From Methanoperedens sp049303315 (GTDB taxonomy: Archaea > Halobacteriota > Methanosarcinia > Methanosarcinales > Methanoperedenaceae): 64,000 nt of DNA. Position numbers and translations under genes: made by a program. Each line of letters opens with the position of its first letter. Within the stretch, counting starts at the first letter, position 1. Where the stretch lies: assembly GCA_049303315.1 (NCBI GenBank), contig JBAQMZ010000015.1:93954-157953 (forward strand), in the 5' to 3' direction. The notes under the pieces were generated by a model that worked only from the letters and a program-made list of their open reading frames with translations, made no database searches and had not been told where the DNA came from. Positions 51,146 to 59,677 of this stretch are shown in pieces.

Positions 51146-52191
51146 ACCCCTGTCCTCCTCACCCTGAATGTCGTTGAATATGCTCCCTCGTTGATGGAAT
51201 GAATACTGGATGCAATATAATATGCGCCGCTGAGCCTGTCTCCCAAACCTTTGATTTCTATGGTTTTCCCTGCCCGTATTTTCGGATTACCGCCGCAGAT
51301 TCCCTCGCCTGTTAAAAATTCCTGAAGATTTAGATTATACTTTGCCTTTGCTATATTTTCAGCGTCTTTTGAATCTATGATCAAATCGTCCACTACAGAG
51401 ACCAGAGATGCGGTAAACGCTTTTTCAGACATTTCATATCCTGATTCTTTACCTTTCATCTTTGATTTCTCACTGCCTTTTGTAGCTGTGGAGGTTATTT
51501 CCTCCTTGTCTTTAACGTTCCAGCCCCTGACCTCTATCTTGCTTCCTTCGGTCAGTGTTTTTATCCGGGCTGAAAAATTAAGCAAATCTATCCCGTACTG
51601 GAGTGTTACCTCCGGGGTTTTATCTTCCTGCGATTTCCGGAAAATAAAGGTCTTATCATCAACAAGCATTTCATAACCAATCCGGTTTGCGCGTTCGAGG
51701 AGGAACTCATAGTTGGTCTGGTTATTCTGGAATATATACGGCTGGATGGTTCCCGTATCATCGACATCGGGTGAAAGACTGGCATCAGAAGCAACCTTTG
51801 ACGCGATATCGCTGTCCTTCATATCCTTGAACGAGCGCCTCATTGTTCCAAACCTGAGCCTGTGAAGCCTGTCATAACCTCTTATCTCGACATAGGAAGA
51901 ATCCCCGAAGGTATAATCAAGGGCGGTAATCTCGCCTGTCATCATTTCTACCGTGCTGTCGATGCCCATGAAGACTTTTACGATATCCCCAACCTTGAAG
52001 GTCTTAAGATCCACGCCCCTCCATGCGCCTTTAAAAAAATCAACCGTATTGAACTTGATAGTAAACATCGCCGGAAGATTGATCTCATCTTCAAGGGTCA
52101 CTCCTTCCACGGCTGATAATAACTCTCTTGAAAGCTCACTCCCGTTCAGGAACAGCTTGAAATTGGCGACATTTATTACATCGGAGACCAT
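51142..52191 (-). CDS. gp27/gpD-like spike hub protein (VgrG N-terminal half)
   Basis: A 349-residue late-control-gene-D-type hub (LTEGSKIEVRGWNVKDKEEI, DYTFGDSSYVEIRGYDRLHRL, NNQTNYEFLLERANRIGYEM, KIRAGKTIEIKGLGDRLSGA, YYIASSIHSINEGAYSTTFR). It forms the trimeric hub that joins tube to spike. The gpD plus gpV split resembles P2-like phages and some archaeal/cyanobacterial eCIS rather than the fused VgrG of Afp and T6SS. Confidence 0.9.
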   Translation of the reverse strand: MVSDVINVANFKLFLNGSELSRELLSAVEGVTLEDEINLPAMFTIKFNTVDFFKGAWRGVDLKTFKVGDIVKVFMGIDSTVEMMTGEITALDYTFGDSSYVEIRGYDRLHRLRFGTMRRSFKDMKDSDIASKVASDASLSPDVDDTGTIQPYIFQNNQTNYEFLLERANRIGYEMLVDDKTFIFRKSQEDKTPEVTLQYGIDLLNFSARIKTLTEGSKIEVRGWNVKDKEEITSTATKGSEKSKMKGKESGYEMSEKAFTASLVSVVDDLIIDSKDAENIAKAKYNLNLQEFLTGEGICGGNPKIRAGKTIEIKGLGDRLSGAYYIASSIHSINEGAYSTTFRVRRTGV

Positions 52192-52204
52192 AAGGCAAGA
52201 CTCC

Positions 52205-52813
52205 CTAATCCGGAATTATTAAAGTCCTTCCGATGTCGTTGTCTTTTGGAAACTCAAGCGGGTTAAGAATATTGTTCTCGTCAGCGATTTTCCTCCATAA
52301 AGATACATCCTTGAGCGCCTTATCTGCGATAAGGTCAAGCCTGTCCCCGCTTTTTACAGTCCACAATTTCCTGCAGGCTTCCGCTCCTTTTAACTTCGCG
52401 TCTTCTTCGGTTGTTACAACAGACTTGAAGGTGACTGTCAGTTCCGCTCTTACAGGTATCCCGCTCGGGAGAAACATTGTGAACTTCTGGTCATGTTTAT
52501 ATATGATTCCCTTGTAAGTGAATTTTCCCCAGCTAAACAGGCATATGTGGGGTTTTTTTGTTTCTTTTCCCTCAACAGTAGGCATAACGAGTGAGGTTAT
52601 CTTTTCGATTTTCTCCCTGACATCAGTTTGCTTTTCGTAAGTATCGAAGAGCAGTGTAACTGTGAAATCCGCTATATTTACCTTATTGAAACTCAGCGAT
52701 GAGCCTTCACCGGTTGTCTGTGCAAGTGTCGAGACGGTATATTCCTTCGGATTAAACATCACTTCGGTAGTTTCATTCGTATCGAGGACAGTTATTTGCG
52801 CCTTTGAAACCAT
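52205..52813 (-). CDS. LysM-domain baseplate adaptor (Afp7-like)
   Basis: A 202-residue protein. The N-terminal part (MFNPKEYTVSTLAQ, RAELTVTFKSVV) matches the gp53-like/contractile-injection peptidoglycan-binding adaptor family, and the C-terminus is a LysM module (LWTVKSGDRLDLIADKALKD, NILNPLEFPKDNDIGRTLII). It stabilises the hub in eCIS baseplates. One-base overlap with the preceding 737-residue gene. Confidence 0.9.
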   Translation of the reverse strand: MVSKAQITVLDTNETTEVMFNPKEYTVSTLAQTTGEGSSLSFNKVNIADFTVTLLFDTYEKQTDVREKIEKITSLVMPTVEGKETKKPHICLFSWGKFTYKGIIYKHDQKFTMFLPSGIPVRAELTVTFKSVVTTEEDAKLKGAEACRKLWTVKSGDRLDLIADKALKDVSLWRKIADENNILNPLEFPKDNDIGRTLIIPD

Positions 52814-55026
52814 CAGGATAACCCCCTTCTGTCTTTTTCTATCGAGATTCTTTTCTCAATAATCTTGTAAACGGTATCGGCAATCCTGTTGATCTCATGG
52901 AGCGGTTTTTCTCTGAAGGATTCCCTGATAAAAGTATCATTTATATTCCGGGTTGCTGTTTTTTCAGCCGATCCATAGTTTTCCGGAATAATTTCTGTTT
53001 TTTGCACAACCGGTTTTTTAAGAATCAGTTCCAGAGAGGAGTTATAGGCACTGGTTGAAATCTCCATTGGTGTTTTCATGTCATTGGGAATACCGTATTT
53101 CAAATCGATACCATGCCGGGGAAAAACCAGGTCAGAAAATTGGTCTTCAGCCGGTTTCAATATTATCCCTCCACGAGGTGCGCGGATTGTATTTTTTCTT
53201 CCTGTCTTTTCATATTCCCTGATAATATTTTCATAGCGTGTATTCACGATGGTTCTCTCTTGCCGGAATGATTCTGTGCTTTTTTCAGTCATGTCCCGAA
53301 TACCTGCCTGAGGCCCATCCGCTTTTATGTGCGATGGCTCCCCGGATTGGTTTTCATTATTTGAAGGCTGTGTTGCAGGGACAAAATGATAAATGCCCCG
53401 GTTACTTTTTGAGAGTATGTTCCCGATATTGAACGTTCTTTTTAAATTGCTAAAATTTACAGTATTTGAGGGAACCATTTTTAAAGGCCTGCTTATCAGA
53501 TGCGAACCGGGTAGGTTTTTGTGGCTTATTCCGGTTTCAGTCATGCTCCGGTATAAGGCATTTTTGGTATCAGGATGACCGTTCGTTCTTGAAAGCGCCG
53601 GTTCAAATGATTGATTTTTTTCATTGTGAATATTTTCGCGGCTTACTTCATTTCCTGCTAAACCCTGCCGGGATACTTTTTTGGCCGTGGTGAGACCATT
53701 CATTCTATTGGGCGGCGGTTCTAAAAATTCCCTTTCTTTAATAGGATTCCTTAATCCCGATACAGGAGTCTGGATAATCCTGTGTTGTGAACCCGTCTCG
53801 ATATCGGGAGGTCTTTTTAAATAACCCCTCATCCCGGCGTTTGAATAGATGTTTGGGTATATCAAAGTCATATTCACGGGCCGGGTTACCAGATGCGAGC
53901 CGGTGAATAAAAAGTTCCATTCAGTCCCGCTTTCCTGAGGATTATTTTCATAGCTTATGTCCGTTGCCGCCCCGTTTTGCGGATATAATGGCTTTGCTGA
54001 TACCGCATCTTTTCCAGCCGAATGGAAGTTCATTATTTTTGCGGGAAAAGAATGCCTTTCTCCAGGCTGCTTGCCAGATGCAAAAGGATAACCGGTTTGA
54101 TAGCGCCGTGAACCGAAAATCCAGGCGTCAGACAATCTTTGCAAATGGCTTACAGTCACATTCGCAGAATACGTGACCATTCTAATTGGCCGGATTATCG
54201 AATATGAACGGGTGAATAAAAAATTCTTCCCTGCATTGCCGGATTCCGGAACAAGTTCATAATCTATATTCGATACAGTGATTTCTTTCCGGAAATCATT
54301 TGTACCTTCCTGCAGTTTCGCATTCATTAATGCGCGTGCCGGTCCCGAAGGAACTTCATCATGGGAAGCCTTTATTCCGGATGGCAGGGGTTCGATTGTC
54401 TTTTTATCGTCCTGACCGGGGTAGGAAGAAGAAAGCTGCTTATGTGTGAATATCCGGTCGCCCTGATACGCTGCGGAATTGTTGAAAAATGTTAAGTCAT
54501 TTCGTTGCTGAAAATCATTTATCATGCCCCCGGATTGCCCGGTATGTAACCGGGGAATGGGTTTCCTCTTGAAATCCACACCCCGCCATGATTGCCCGAA
54601 AAAGCCGGAGACTTTCGGGGGTGCGAATGGTATATGCGGAAGAACGCCGATGGCGGTTTTTTCCGATGTTTTCGTAGCCTGACCGGGTCGTTTATCCGTT
54701 TGCGGTAAATACCCCTCGTTATTTATAAAGTTGTATAGTTTCTGGAGATAGTAATTATCCGGTGTTTTTATCAACTGCCTGAGAAATTCAAAATAAAAGC
54801 CGAACTGGAATTTCAGGTAATTGCTAATTGATACTCTATGTGCGAATTTTTTATTCTTTACCCTCATACCTGATAATCTCAGGAATATCAGTGAAGGCAG
54901 CCTGCCTGATTTTCTAAAGATGCCGTATTTGCCTGCTATCCGCCTGGAAAAATTAAAACCGCCAAGTCCCGGAGCCCGGGCTGATAGTTCGTTCTGCAAA
55001 AGACGTGATTTTTTATCAAATTTCAT
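52813..55026 (-). CDS. 737-residue protein with degenerate internal repeats, unknown function
   Basis: No known domain was recognised. The sequence is rich in Asn, Arg, Ser and Pro and appears largely disordered. Three to four degenerate repeats contain an (L/I)(I/V)(S/T/I)RP(L/V/I)(K/N/R)M core at roughly residues 282, 382 and 512 (IIRPIRMV, LVTRPVNM, LISRPLKM), each preceded by a Tyr-Glu element and a Phe-Thr-Gly/Arg-Ser segment. The N-terminal 130 residues and the last about 50 residues (helical, HEINRIADTVYKIIEKRISI) look more ordered. It lies between a tube gene and the LysM adaptor; it may be a baseplate-assembly or tape-measure substitute (inference). Confidence 0.7.
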   Translation of the reverse strand: MKFDKKSRLLQNELSARAPGLGGFNFSRRIAGKYGIFRKSGRLPSLIFLRLSGMRVKNKKFAHRVSISNYLKFQFGFYFEFLRQLIKTPDNYYLQKLYNFINNEGYLPQTDKRPGQATKTSEKTAIGVLPHIPFAPPKVSGFFGQSWRGVDFKRKPIPRLHTGQSGGMINDFQQRNDLTFFNNSAAYQGDRIFTHKQLSSSYPGQDDKKTIEPLPSGIKASHDEVPSGPARALMNAKLQEGTNDFRKEITVSNIDYELVPESGNAGKNFLFTRSYSIIRPIRMVTYSANVTVSHLQRLSDAWIFGSRRYQTGYPFASGKQPGERHSFPAKIMNFHSAGKDAVSAKPLYPQNGAATDISYENNPQESGTEWNFLFTGSHLVTRPVNMTLIYPNIYSNAGMRGYLKRPPDIETGSQHRIIQTPVSGLRNPIKEREFLEPPPNRMNGLTTAKKVSRQGLAGNEVSRENIHNEKNQSFEPALSRTNGHPDTKNALYRSMTETGISHKNLPGSHLISRPLKMVPSNTVNFSNLKRTFNIGNILSKSNRGIYHFVPATQPSNNENQSGEPSHIKADGPQAGIRDMTEKSTESFRQERTIVNTRYENIIREYEKTGRKNTIRAPRGGIILKPAEDQFSDLVFPRHGIDLKYGIPNDMKTPMEISTSAYNSSLELILKKPVVQKTEIIPENYGSAEKTATRNINDTFIRESFREKPLHEINRIADTVYKIIEKRISIEKDRRGLS

Positions 55027-55066
55027 GTTTTTAGATTTGTCCTTACGGTAACTTCCGCTTCCTCAA

Positions 55067-55492
55067 TTACACCACGCCATGATGGGTCAGTACAAGAGTT
55101 TCACTTGCAACCGTATTGCTTGTCGCATTGAATGAGGACACATCCCACTTTACGGGATACGCTTCAAAGAAATACCAGTCCATTACCTGATTTCCTTCGT
55201 GGTCAAGAAGGTAAATAGCGCCGCTTTTCCGGCTGATTTTCCCATGTATGACGTCTTTGTACCAGTTGTACAGCTCCCAATCGGTAAGCCCGCGTTTTAA
55301 GGTAATATCAGTGTATTTTGTACCTCTGGGGAGCTTATACTCGAAATCATTGACTCCGCCTTCCCGTATGGAATCGACTTCTGTCTGGATGCTCAAGCCG
55401 GAAACGTCGGTAAATCCCCCTGCGATTATGCCTTCAATTTCTACCAGGAACCTGAAGGTGCTATAAGGGTCTTTTCGTTTTCCAACAACCAT
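55067..55492 (-). CDS. Inner tube protein 2 (Afp5-like, gp19 family)
   Basis: A 141-residue T4 gp19-like tube protein (DPYSTFRFLVEIEGIIAGGF, VSGLSIQTEVDSIREGGVND, TLKRGLTDWELYNWYKDVIH, WYFFEAYPVKWDVSSFNATS). The distinct N-terminus and EGG motif make it the probable baseplate-proximal adaptor ring rather than the bulk tube. It lies eight bases after the frameshifted small frame. Confidence 0.9.
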   Translation of the reverse strand: MVVGKRKDPYSTFRFLVEIEGIIAGGFTDVSGLSIQTEVDSIREGGVNDFEYKLPRGTKYTDITLKRGLTDWELYNWYKDVIHGKISRKSGAIYLLDHEGNQVMDWYFFEAYPVKWDVSSFNATSNTVASETLVLTHHGVV

Positions 55493-55500
55493 TGCCGCTC

Positions 55501-55719
55501 CTATACTTCAAACATATTCTTCGATTCCTCTCCGTTAAGTTTCTCATTTATTTTACTTACCTCCTCGCACCACTGCTGCCGCTCCCTATGCTCCATGTTC
55601 ATTATCGTATCATGGTCCCAGTGAAAGTGGTATGCCAGAAAGGCTACCTCCTCGTAGAGGCGCTCGTGGGGGTAGCCAGTTATTCCCCCAGGGATTGCAC
55701 CTCTACATCGAATTTGTGC
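55501..55719 (-). CDS. DUF6760-like small frame, probably expressed by -1 frameshift
   Basis: A conserved-looking sequence, YPHERLYEEVAFLAYHFHWD with IMNMEHRERQQWCEEVSKIN after it, matches what I recall of the DUF6760 small proteins of eCIS clusters. The frame opens after a TGA at 55720-55722 and offers no ATG, GTG or TTG before this motif (only ATT, ATC and ATA codons). Frame 0 of the preceding gene reads CTG GGG GAA TAA; a -1 shift on GGGGG at about 55684-55688 would join it to this frame and give a 182-residue fusion. Reported here as the shifted part. Confidence 0.6.
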   Translation of the reverse strand, partial: AQIRCRGAIPGGITGYPHERLYEEVAFLAYHFHWDHDTIMNMEHRERQQWCEEVSKINEKLNGEESKNMFEV

Positions 55720-56048
55720 TCACACTTCGGACAGACCGTCTTAATCACATTCGAACCATTCTGGTTGATTCTCGTATACATTTCCTGTAGATATGCGAAA
55801 TCCCCGGCAAAGAGTCCCTCAATAATCTTGGGGTTTACCATCTTCAAACTCCCGAGGCTCGTAACGACCCTTGAGAGAAGGATGACGGTCAAATACGCCG
55901 GGTTATTCTGCACCCTCGGGTCTTTCATGGGCAGTATCTCATCAGCAGCGGTGGCAAGCCTCATCTTGCCGTCCCTGTGAAGAGTTCCCGCCTCATCCAC
56001 ATATCCCATGGGCAAAGTAAAATCGTGCTCTGTCTGTAAAATTCCCAT
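55680..56048 (-). CDS. Tail assembly chaperone-like protein with Cys-x2-Cys
   Basis: A 122-residue protein (EHDFTLPMGYVDEAGTLHRD, DFAYLQEMYTRINQ, VCPKCEHKFDVEV) in the position of tail assembly chaperones, between the two tube genes. One CPxC pair near the C-terminus could be half of a zinc site. Frame 0 terminates at a TAA just after a GGGGG run; the overlapping small frame (55501-55719) suggests a programmed -1 frameshift as in the lambda G/GT and P2 E/E' genes. Confidence 0.75.
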   Translation of the reverse strand: MGILQTEHDFTLPMGYVDEAGTLHRDGKMRLATAADEILPMKDPRVQNNPAYLTVILLSRVVTSLGSLKMVNPKIIEGLFAGDFAYLQEMYTRINQNGSNVIKTVCPKCEHKFDVEVQSLGE

Positions 56049-56074
56049 TTCGCTTCCTTCTTTGCTAATCCATA

Positions 56075-56518
56075 TTACTTCGTCCTCTTTATCCCTTCAT
56101 GCACAAGCTCAAGTGTCTCTATGACCACTTCGTTCGCCTTTGCGCTAAAACCCGACGGGCTATACTTTGTGGGCCATGCCTCCATAATATCCCATCGCGC
56201 CTTATCATTTCCTTCCTCATCGATCAATACCAGGGAAATATTCTTTCTTGCCTTGATTGCCCCGGCATCTTCAACAGACTTTCTCCACTGATAAAGCTCC
56301 ACCGAGTCCGTGAGCCCTTTCTTCAGGGTTATGTTCCCGTACTTGGTAAGACCCGAAAGTTTTTTCTGGAACGGTAAATCGGTTCCTTCCCTGTAATCAA
56401 CCGAATCTGTGGTAGTATCCGGGATTGTGGCTTCTGCAAAACTTGCAGTTTGGATTCCACCTATCTCGATTCTGAACCTGAAATTCCTGTACGGATCGGT
56501 TCTTGCTCCTGTTGCCAT
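56075..56518 (-). CDS. Inner tube protein 1 (Afp1-like, gp19 family)
   Basis: A 147-residue tube protein (DPYRNFRFRIEIGGIQTASF, YREGTDLPFQKKLSGLTKYG, TLKKGLTDSVELYQWRKSV, WPTKYSPSGFSAKANEVVIE). It matches the Hcp/gp19-type fold and probably forms most of the tube. It follows the sheath gene by 28 bases with an AGGAGG ribosome binding site, consistent with high expression. Confidence 0.92.
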   Translation of the reverse strand: MATGARTDPYRNFRFRIEIGGIQTASFAEATIPDTTTDSVDYREGTDLPFQKKLSGLTKYGNITLKKGLTDSVELYQWRKSVEDAGAIKARKNISLVLIDEEGNDKARWDIMEAWPTKYSPSGFSAKANEVVIETLELVHEGIKRTK

Positions 56519-56546
56519 ATTATTTTCCTCCTTAATTATTTTTCAT

Positions 56547-58082
56547 TTATTTTGACAATGTCTTCTGCTGTATCCTGATTATTACGAACTCTGCAGGTTT
56601 TACCGGCGCTACGCCGACCTCGATAATCAACTGCCCTGCATCTCTTACTTCCGGCGGATTATTCTCGGCATCGACCTTTACATAGAATGCTTCTTCCGGC
56701 GTGCTTCCGAACAATGCGCCGTCTCTCCATACCCTCAGCAGAAATGCCGTTATATTCCTGATTACCGAGCCCCACAGCGCGGGCGAGTTCGGCTCAAATA
56801 CGACCCACTGTGAGCCTTTGTCAATGGACTCCTCCAGGAAGAGGAACAGCCTCCTGATATTAATGTATTTCCATTCCGGGTCGGCAGTGAGCGTTCTTGC
56901 TCCCCATACCACGATGCCTGACGATGGGAAAGAACGGATGACATTTATCCCTATGGGATTTAACCCGTCATGTTCGCTCTTTGTTATGATCCTTTCAATA
57001 CCGCTCACCGAATCAAGATAACCCTCAGAAATGCCTGCAGGCGCCTTATGGACTCCCCTTACCGAATCTGTGTGGGCGTATGTTCCGGCGATTGCACCGG
57101 ATGGAGGGACATATTTTTTCTGTTTCGGGTTCAGAGGATCGCTTACAATAACCCATGGATAGTATAGAGCGCCAAATGAGGAATTAAAGGCATTTCCTGC
57201 ATAAGTACCGGTTCCCTCTTTAAAGGCTTTAACTGCCGTCGGATCCAGGCTTATGGGCGGGTCTGCAATAAAGAAGCAGTCTTTCCTGTTCTGGCAGTAA
57301 TTAAGTCCTTTTAAGATTGCATCTCTATTTCCGCTCATATCTGGCATAGCAACGATATTGATGTCGTCAACCACATCGAACGCGTGAAGACCGTTCAGGG
57401 CTTTTCCATCGCCTTCAAAATCGGTTGCCGCAATACTCGTGAGACCGTCATTGCCGCCCGCAAGGGGAAGAGGCGTATCTTTTTTGGGACTTTTCTTCGA
57501 GCCTGTAACAGGAGGGTCTCCCCAGCTATCCTTTTCCACTTTTATATAGGCTGATATGTCATTTATGCTATCTTCAATAGTAGCGATTGTGAGATTATCG
57601 TAGGACTCTATCTCATCAACGCCATATTTTACAACCAGTTTGAACCCGTCTGTTAATGTCGTATCTGAGGCGGCTTTTGCCACAACGCTGATATTGTTGC
57701 CCCATGTGCCCTCTGAAACCGCCGTGATTCTCAGTGTGGGATTTGGGGTTGTGTCGCCATCATTCATGGTTCCGGCAGAAGCCAGTGCCGTCTTTGTCTT
57801 CGGGTCTGTTATAGTGGTGTAATGGCATGTCCTGACCACAAAGCATCTTGTTCCTCCTTCCGAAAAGAACTGATACACGGCGTATGCAAGATACCCATTG
57901 GCAATATAGGCTCCGAATGTGTTCACAAACTGTGTCCAGTTCGCTATCTGCTTTGCCTCTCCTATCGGTCCTCTCTCGGCAATCCCTACAAACGCCCCTG
58001 TCGAAGTGCCGACACCTTCTATCGGCTTTGCCCCTGAGGATTTTTCCTCAACATATACCCCAGGTGATAGATATTCAGTCAT
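56547..58082 (-). CDS. Contractile sheath protein
   Basis: A 511-residue tail sheath protein. The N-terminal sheath motif YLSPGVYVEEKSSGAKPIEG is followed by GVGTSTGAFVGIAERGPIG. The C-terminal handshake domain is present (INIRRLFLFLEESIDKGSQW, VFEPNSPALWGSVIRNITAF, PVKPAEFVIIRIQQ). It is the only sheath gene in the window, whereas Afp and PVC have three. Strong AGGAGG-type ribosome binding site. Confidence 0.95.
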   Translation of the reverse strand: MTEYLSPGVYVEEKSSGAKPIEGVGTSTGAFVGIAERGPIGEAKQIANWTQFVNTFGAYIANGYLAYAVYQFFSEGGTRCFVVRTCHYTTITDPKTKTALASAGTMNDGDTTPNPTLRITAVSEGTWGNNISVVAKAASDTTLTDGFKLVVKYGVDEIESYDNLTIATIEDSINDISAYIKVEKDSWGDPPVTGSKKSPKKDTPLPLAGGNDGLTSIAATDFEGDGKALNGLHAFDVVDDINIVAMPDMSGNRDAILKGLNYCQNRKDCFFIADPPISLDPTAVKAFKEGTGTYAGNAFNSSFGALYYPWVIVSDPLNPKQKKYVPPSGAIAGTYAHTDSVRGVHKAPAGISEGYLDSVSGIERIITKSEHDGLNPIGINVIRSFPSSGIVVWGARTLTADPEWKYINIRRLFLFLEESIDKGSQWVVFEPNSPALWGSVIRNITAFLLRVWRDGALFGSTPEEAFYVKVDAENNPPEVRDAGQLIIEVGVAPVKPAEFVIIRIQQKTLSK

Positions 58083-58108
58083 ATTATACCTCCTTTATTT
58101 AATTTAGA

Positions 58109-58369
58109 TTATCTTCCCTTTCTTACGTAGCTGGTCTTCTTCGGTTCTTCCTCTTCAGCCGCCTCTTCCTTCTGGCTGAGGATAATCCCGCCTTTTGAAA
58201 GAAGGGTTTGCAGATGCGATGATGATAATTCCTTATCTGTAACATCCGCTGTGCCTTTTGCTAAAAGGTCAATATTTTTACCACTATTCAAATTAATTAT
58301 AATTCTCTGATTGAGTTTATTTCGTATTACTGGCATAAACCTCCCGTTTAAAATCTTCACTCGATACAA
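58109..58369 (-). CDS. Small eCIS-associated protein, 86 residues
   Basis: A basic N-terminal half (MYRVKILNGRFMPVIRNKLN, QRIIINLNSGKNIDLL) and an acidic, Glu-rich tail (KEEAAEEEEPKKTSYVRKGR). I do not recognise a family. It sits just before the sheath gene (26 bases), a place where other clusters have small hypothetical genes. The 172 bases upstream, 58370-58541, hold no gene that I can support. Confidence 0.65.
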   Translation of the reverse strand: MYRVKILNGRFMPVIRNKLNQRIIINLNSGKNIDLLAKGTADVTDKELSSSHLQTLLSKGGIILSQKEEAAEEEEPKKTSYVRKGR

Positions 58370-58541
58370 ATTTTCAATAATTACTCTGCACTATCTTATT
58401 TTTGAACTCAAAATACCGCATTTTGCAGCAGGTTTGCAGAAGTCATGAATACATCCGCCCCACCTTCAGCCAAATGTCAATATTGCTCCCCTGATTTTTC
58501 AGGTTCAGTTAGTTTTGAATCTAAAGTTTAACACCTCCATC

Positions 58542-59108
58542 CTACTGTCTGGTTAGCATTATCGGATCGATAATACGTGTTATCACACCTTTTTTTAACA
58601 GAACGGGAACGTTCCCGCTTATATATCCATCTTTATTAATAGTTAGTGTTATATTTATATCACTATCTATGATAAACCGGATGAAAAAACCGCCGTCATC
58701 TTCCGAAGTTGCGCTCTCTGTCATGGTTGTGACGTTTATGGCGGCATTGGCAACCGGCCTGTAGTCCTGGTCGACAATCCTTCCCAAAAGGACTGTAAGC
58801 CCGTCAGGAAATGGGTAATTGGATTTCGGGGTCAGCATCAATTCGGCAAAAGGCTGTTTGGGGTCAATCGATTTGGTATCAATGGTCAAATTCCCGGGTT
58901 TGTAAAAATGACCGCCGCCTGTAAGGACGTGCTCCCCTTCGGGAAGGTCTATCAAAAGGAAATAGCCTGTGCCGTGTTGAACAATTTCTTTCCTTACACC
59001 TGTGGCTTTTAAGAACACGTCTCCGGTAGTCTTTTTATCCGGGGAAAGGTCGTCTTTCAGCATTACTGCAAGGCTCAGGATTGACTTTGTTCTTTCAAGA
59101 AAGGTCAT
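58542..59108 (-). CDS. Carboxypeptidase-regulatory-like beta-sandwich protein
   Basis: A 188-residue protein with an N-terminal domain (LIDLPEGEHVLTGGGHFYKP) and a C-terminal CarboxypepD-regulatory-like fold (VLLGRIVDQDYRPVANAAIN, SEDDGGFFIRFIID, ITLTINKDGYISGNVPVLL). Such proteins occur beside the terminator gene in many eCIS operons; the role may be a cap or collar decoration (inference). Overlaps the terminator gene by four bases. Confidence 0.75.
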   Translation of the reverse strand: MTFLERTKSILSLAVMLKDDLSPDKKTTGDVFLKATGVRKEIVQHGTGYFLLIDLPEGEHVLTGGGHFYKPGNLTIDTKSIDPKQPFAELMLTPKSNYPFPDGLTVLLGRIVDQDYRPVANAAINVTTMTESATSEDDGGFFIRFIIDSDINITLTINKDGYISGNVPVLLKKGVITRIIDPIMLTRQ

Positions 59109-59677
59109 GTACCGGTATCCATCCTGTATAAATCGATATCCTTTTCCATAACTCTTTTAATCACAGCGGGCGGCTTTCCGGACGGGATCCTTACAGGGCT
59201 CAGGATGTAGGAAGCCGAGAGCTTGAAAGGCTTGCTGGGAAATCTCTCCCAGAGCTTGTTTATCTCATCAAATGTAAGGTTGTTGGGAACGACCCGTATC
59301 TCCTTATTTCCGGCTTCTATCAGCCCACCTTTAAGCATGTCTCCTTTGAGCACGGAATTATCATAGAACACCTGCATGAGCTTTTCAATGATTATCAGTT
59401 CGGTTTCTTTGACTTTCGCATAAGGAGTAAAGATAAAGTGTAAATCAAGAATAAGCGGAGGATATCGCATCTTGTCGGTATCGATAGGCTCCGATGAGGT
59501 ATTCCTTAAATAGCCATTCTCAATGATTTGATATAAGAAGACAGAAAGCATTGGATTTCCCGTCGGTTCGATCTCTGCGGGTGAATCAAAGACTATCGAA
59601 TTGACAGGCTTGAGTTCTGTGATGTTATCCTGGAGGAGCGCCTTTAAGGAGTCTCCGATATCTTTTAAAATCGCCAT
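59105..59677 (-). CDS. Tail terminator protein (Afp16/Pvc16-like, DUF4255)
   Basis: A 190-residue protein with the DUF4255 pattern: MAILKDIGDSLKALLQDNI, ENGYLRN, YPPLILDLHFIFTPYAK, TFDEINKLWERFPSKPFKLS and ASYILSPVRI. It ends tube and sheath polymerisation in eCIS and lies one base from the AAA+ gene stop. Confidence 0.92.
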   Translation of the reverse strand: MAILKDIGDSLKALLQDNITELKPVNSIVFDSPAEIEPTGNPMLSVFLYQIIENGYLRNTSSEPIDTDKMRYPPLILDLHFIFTPYAKVKETELIIIEKLMQVFYDNSVLKGDMLKGGLIEAGNKEIRVVPNNLTFDEINKLWERFPSKPFKLSASYILSPVRIPSGKPPAVIKRVMEKDIDLYRMDTGT

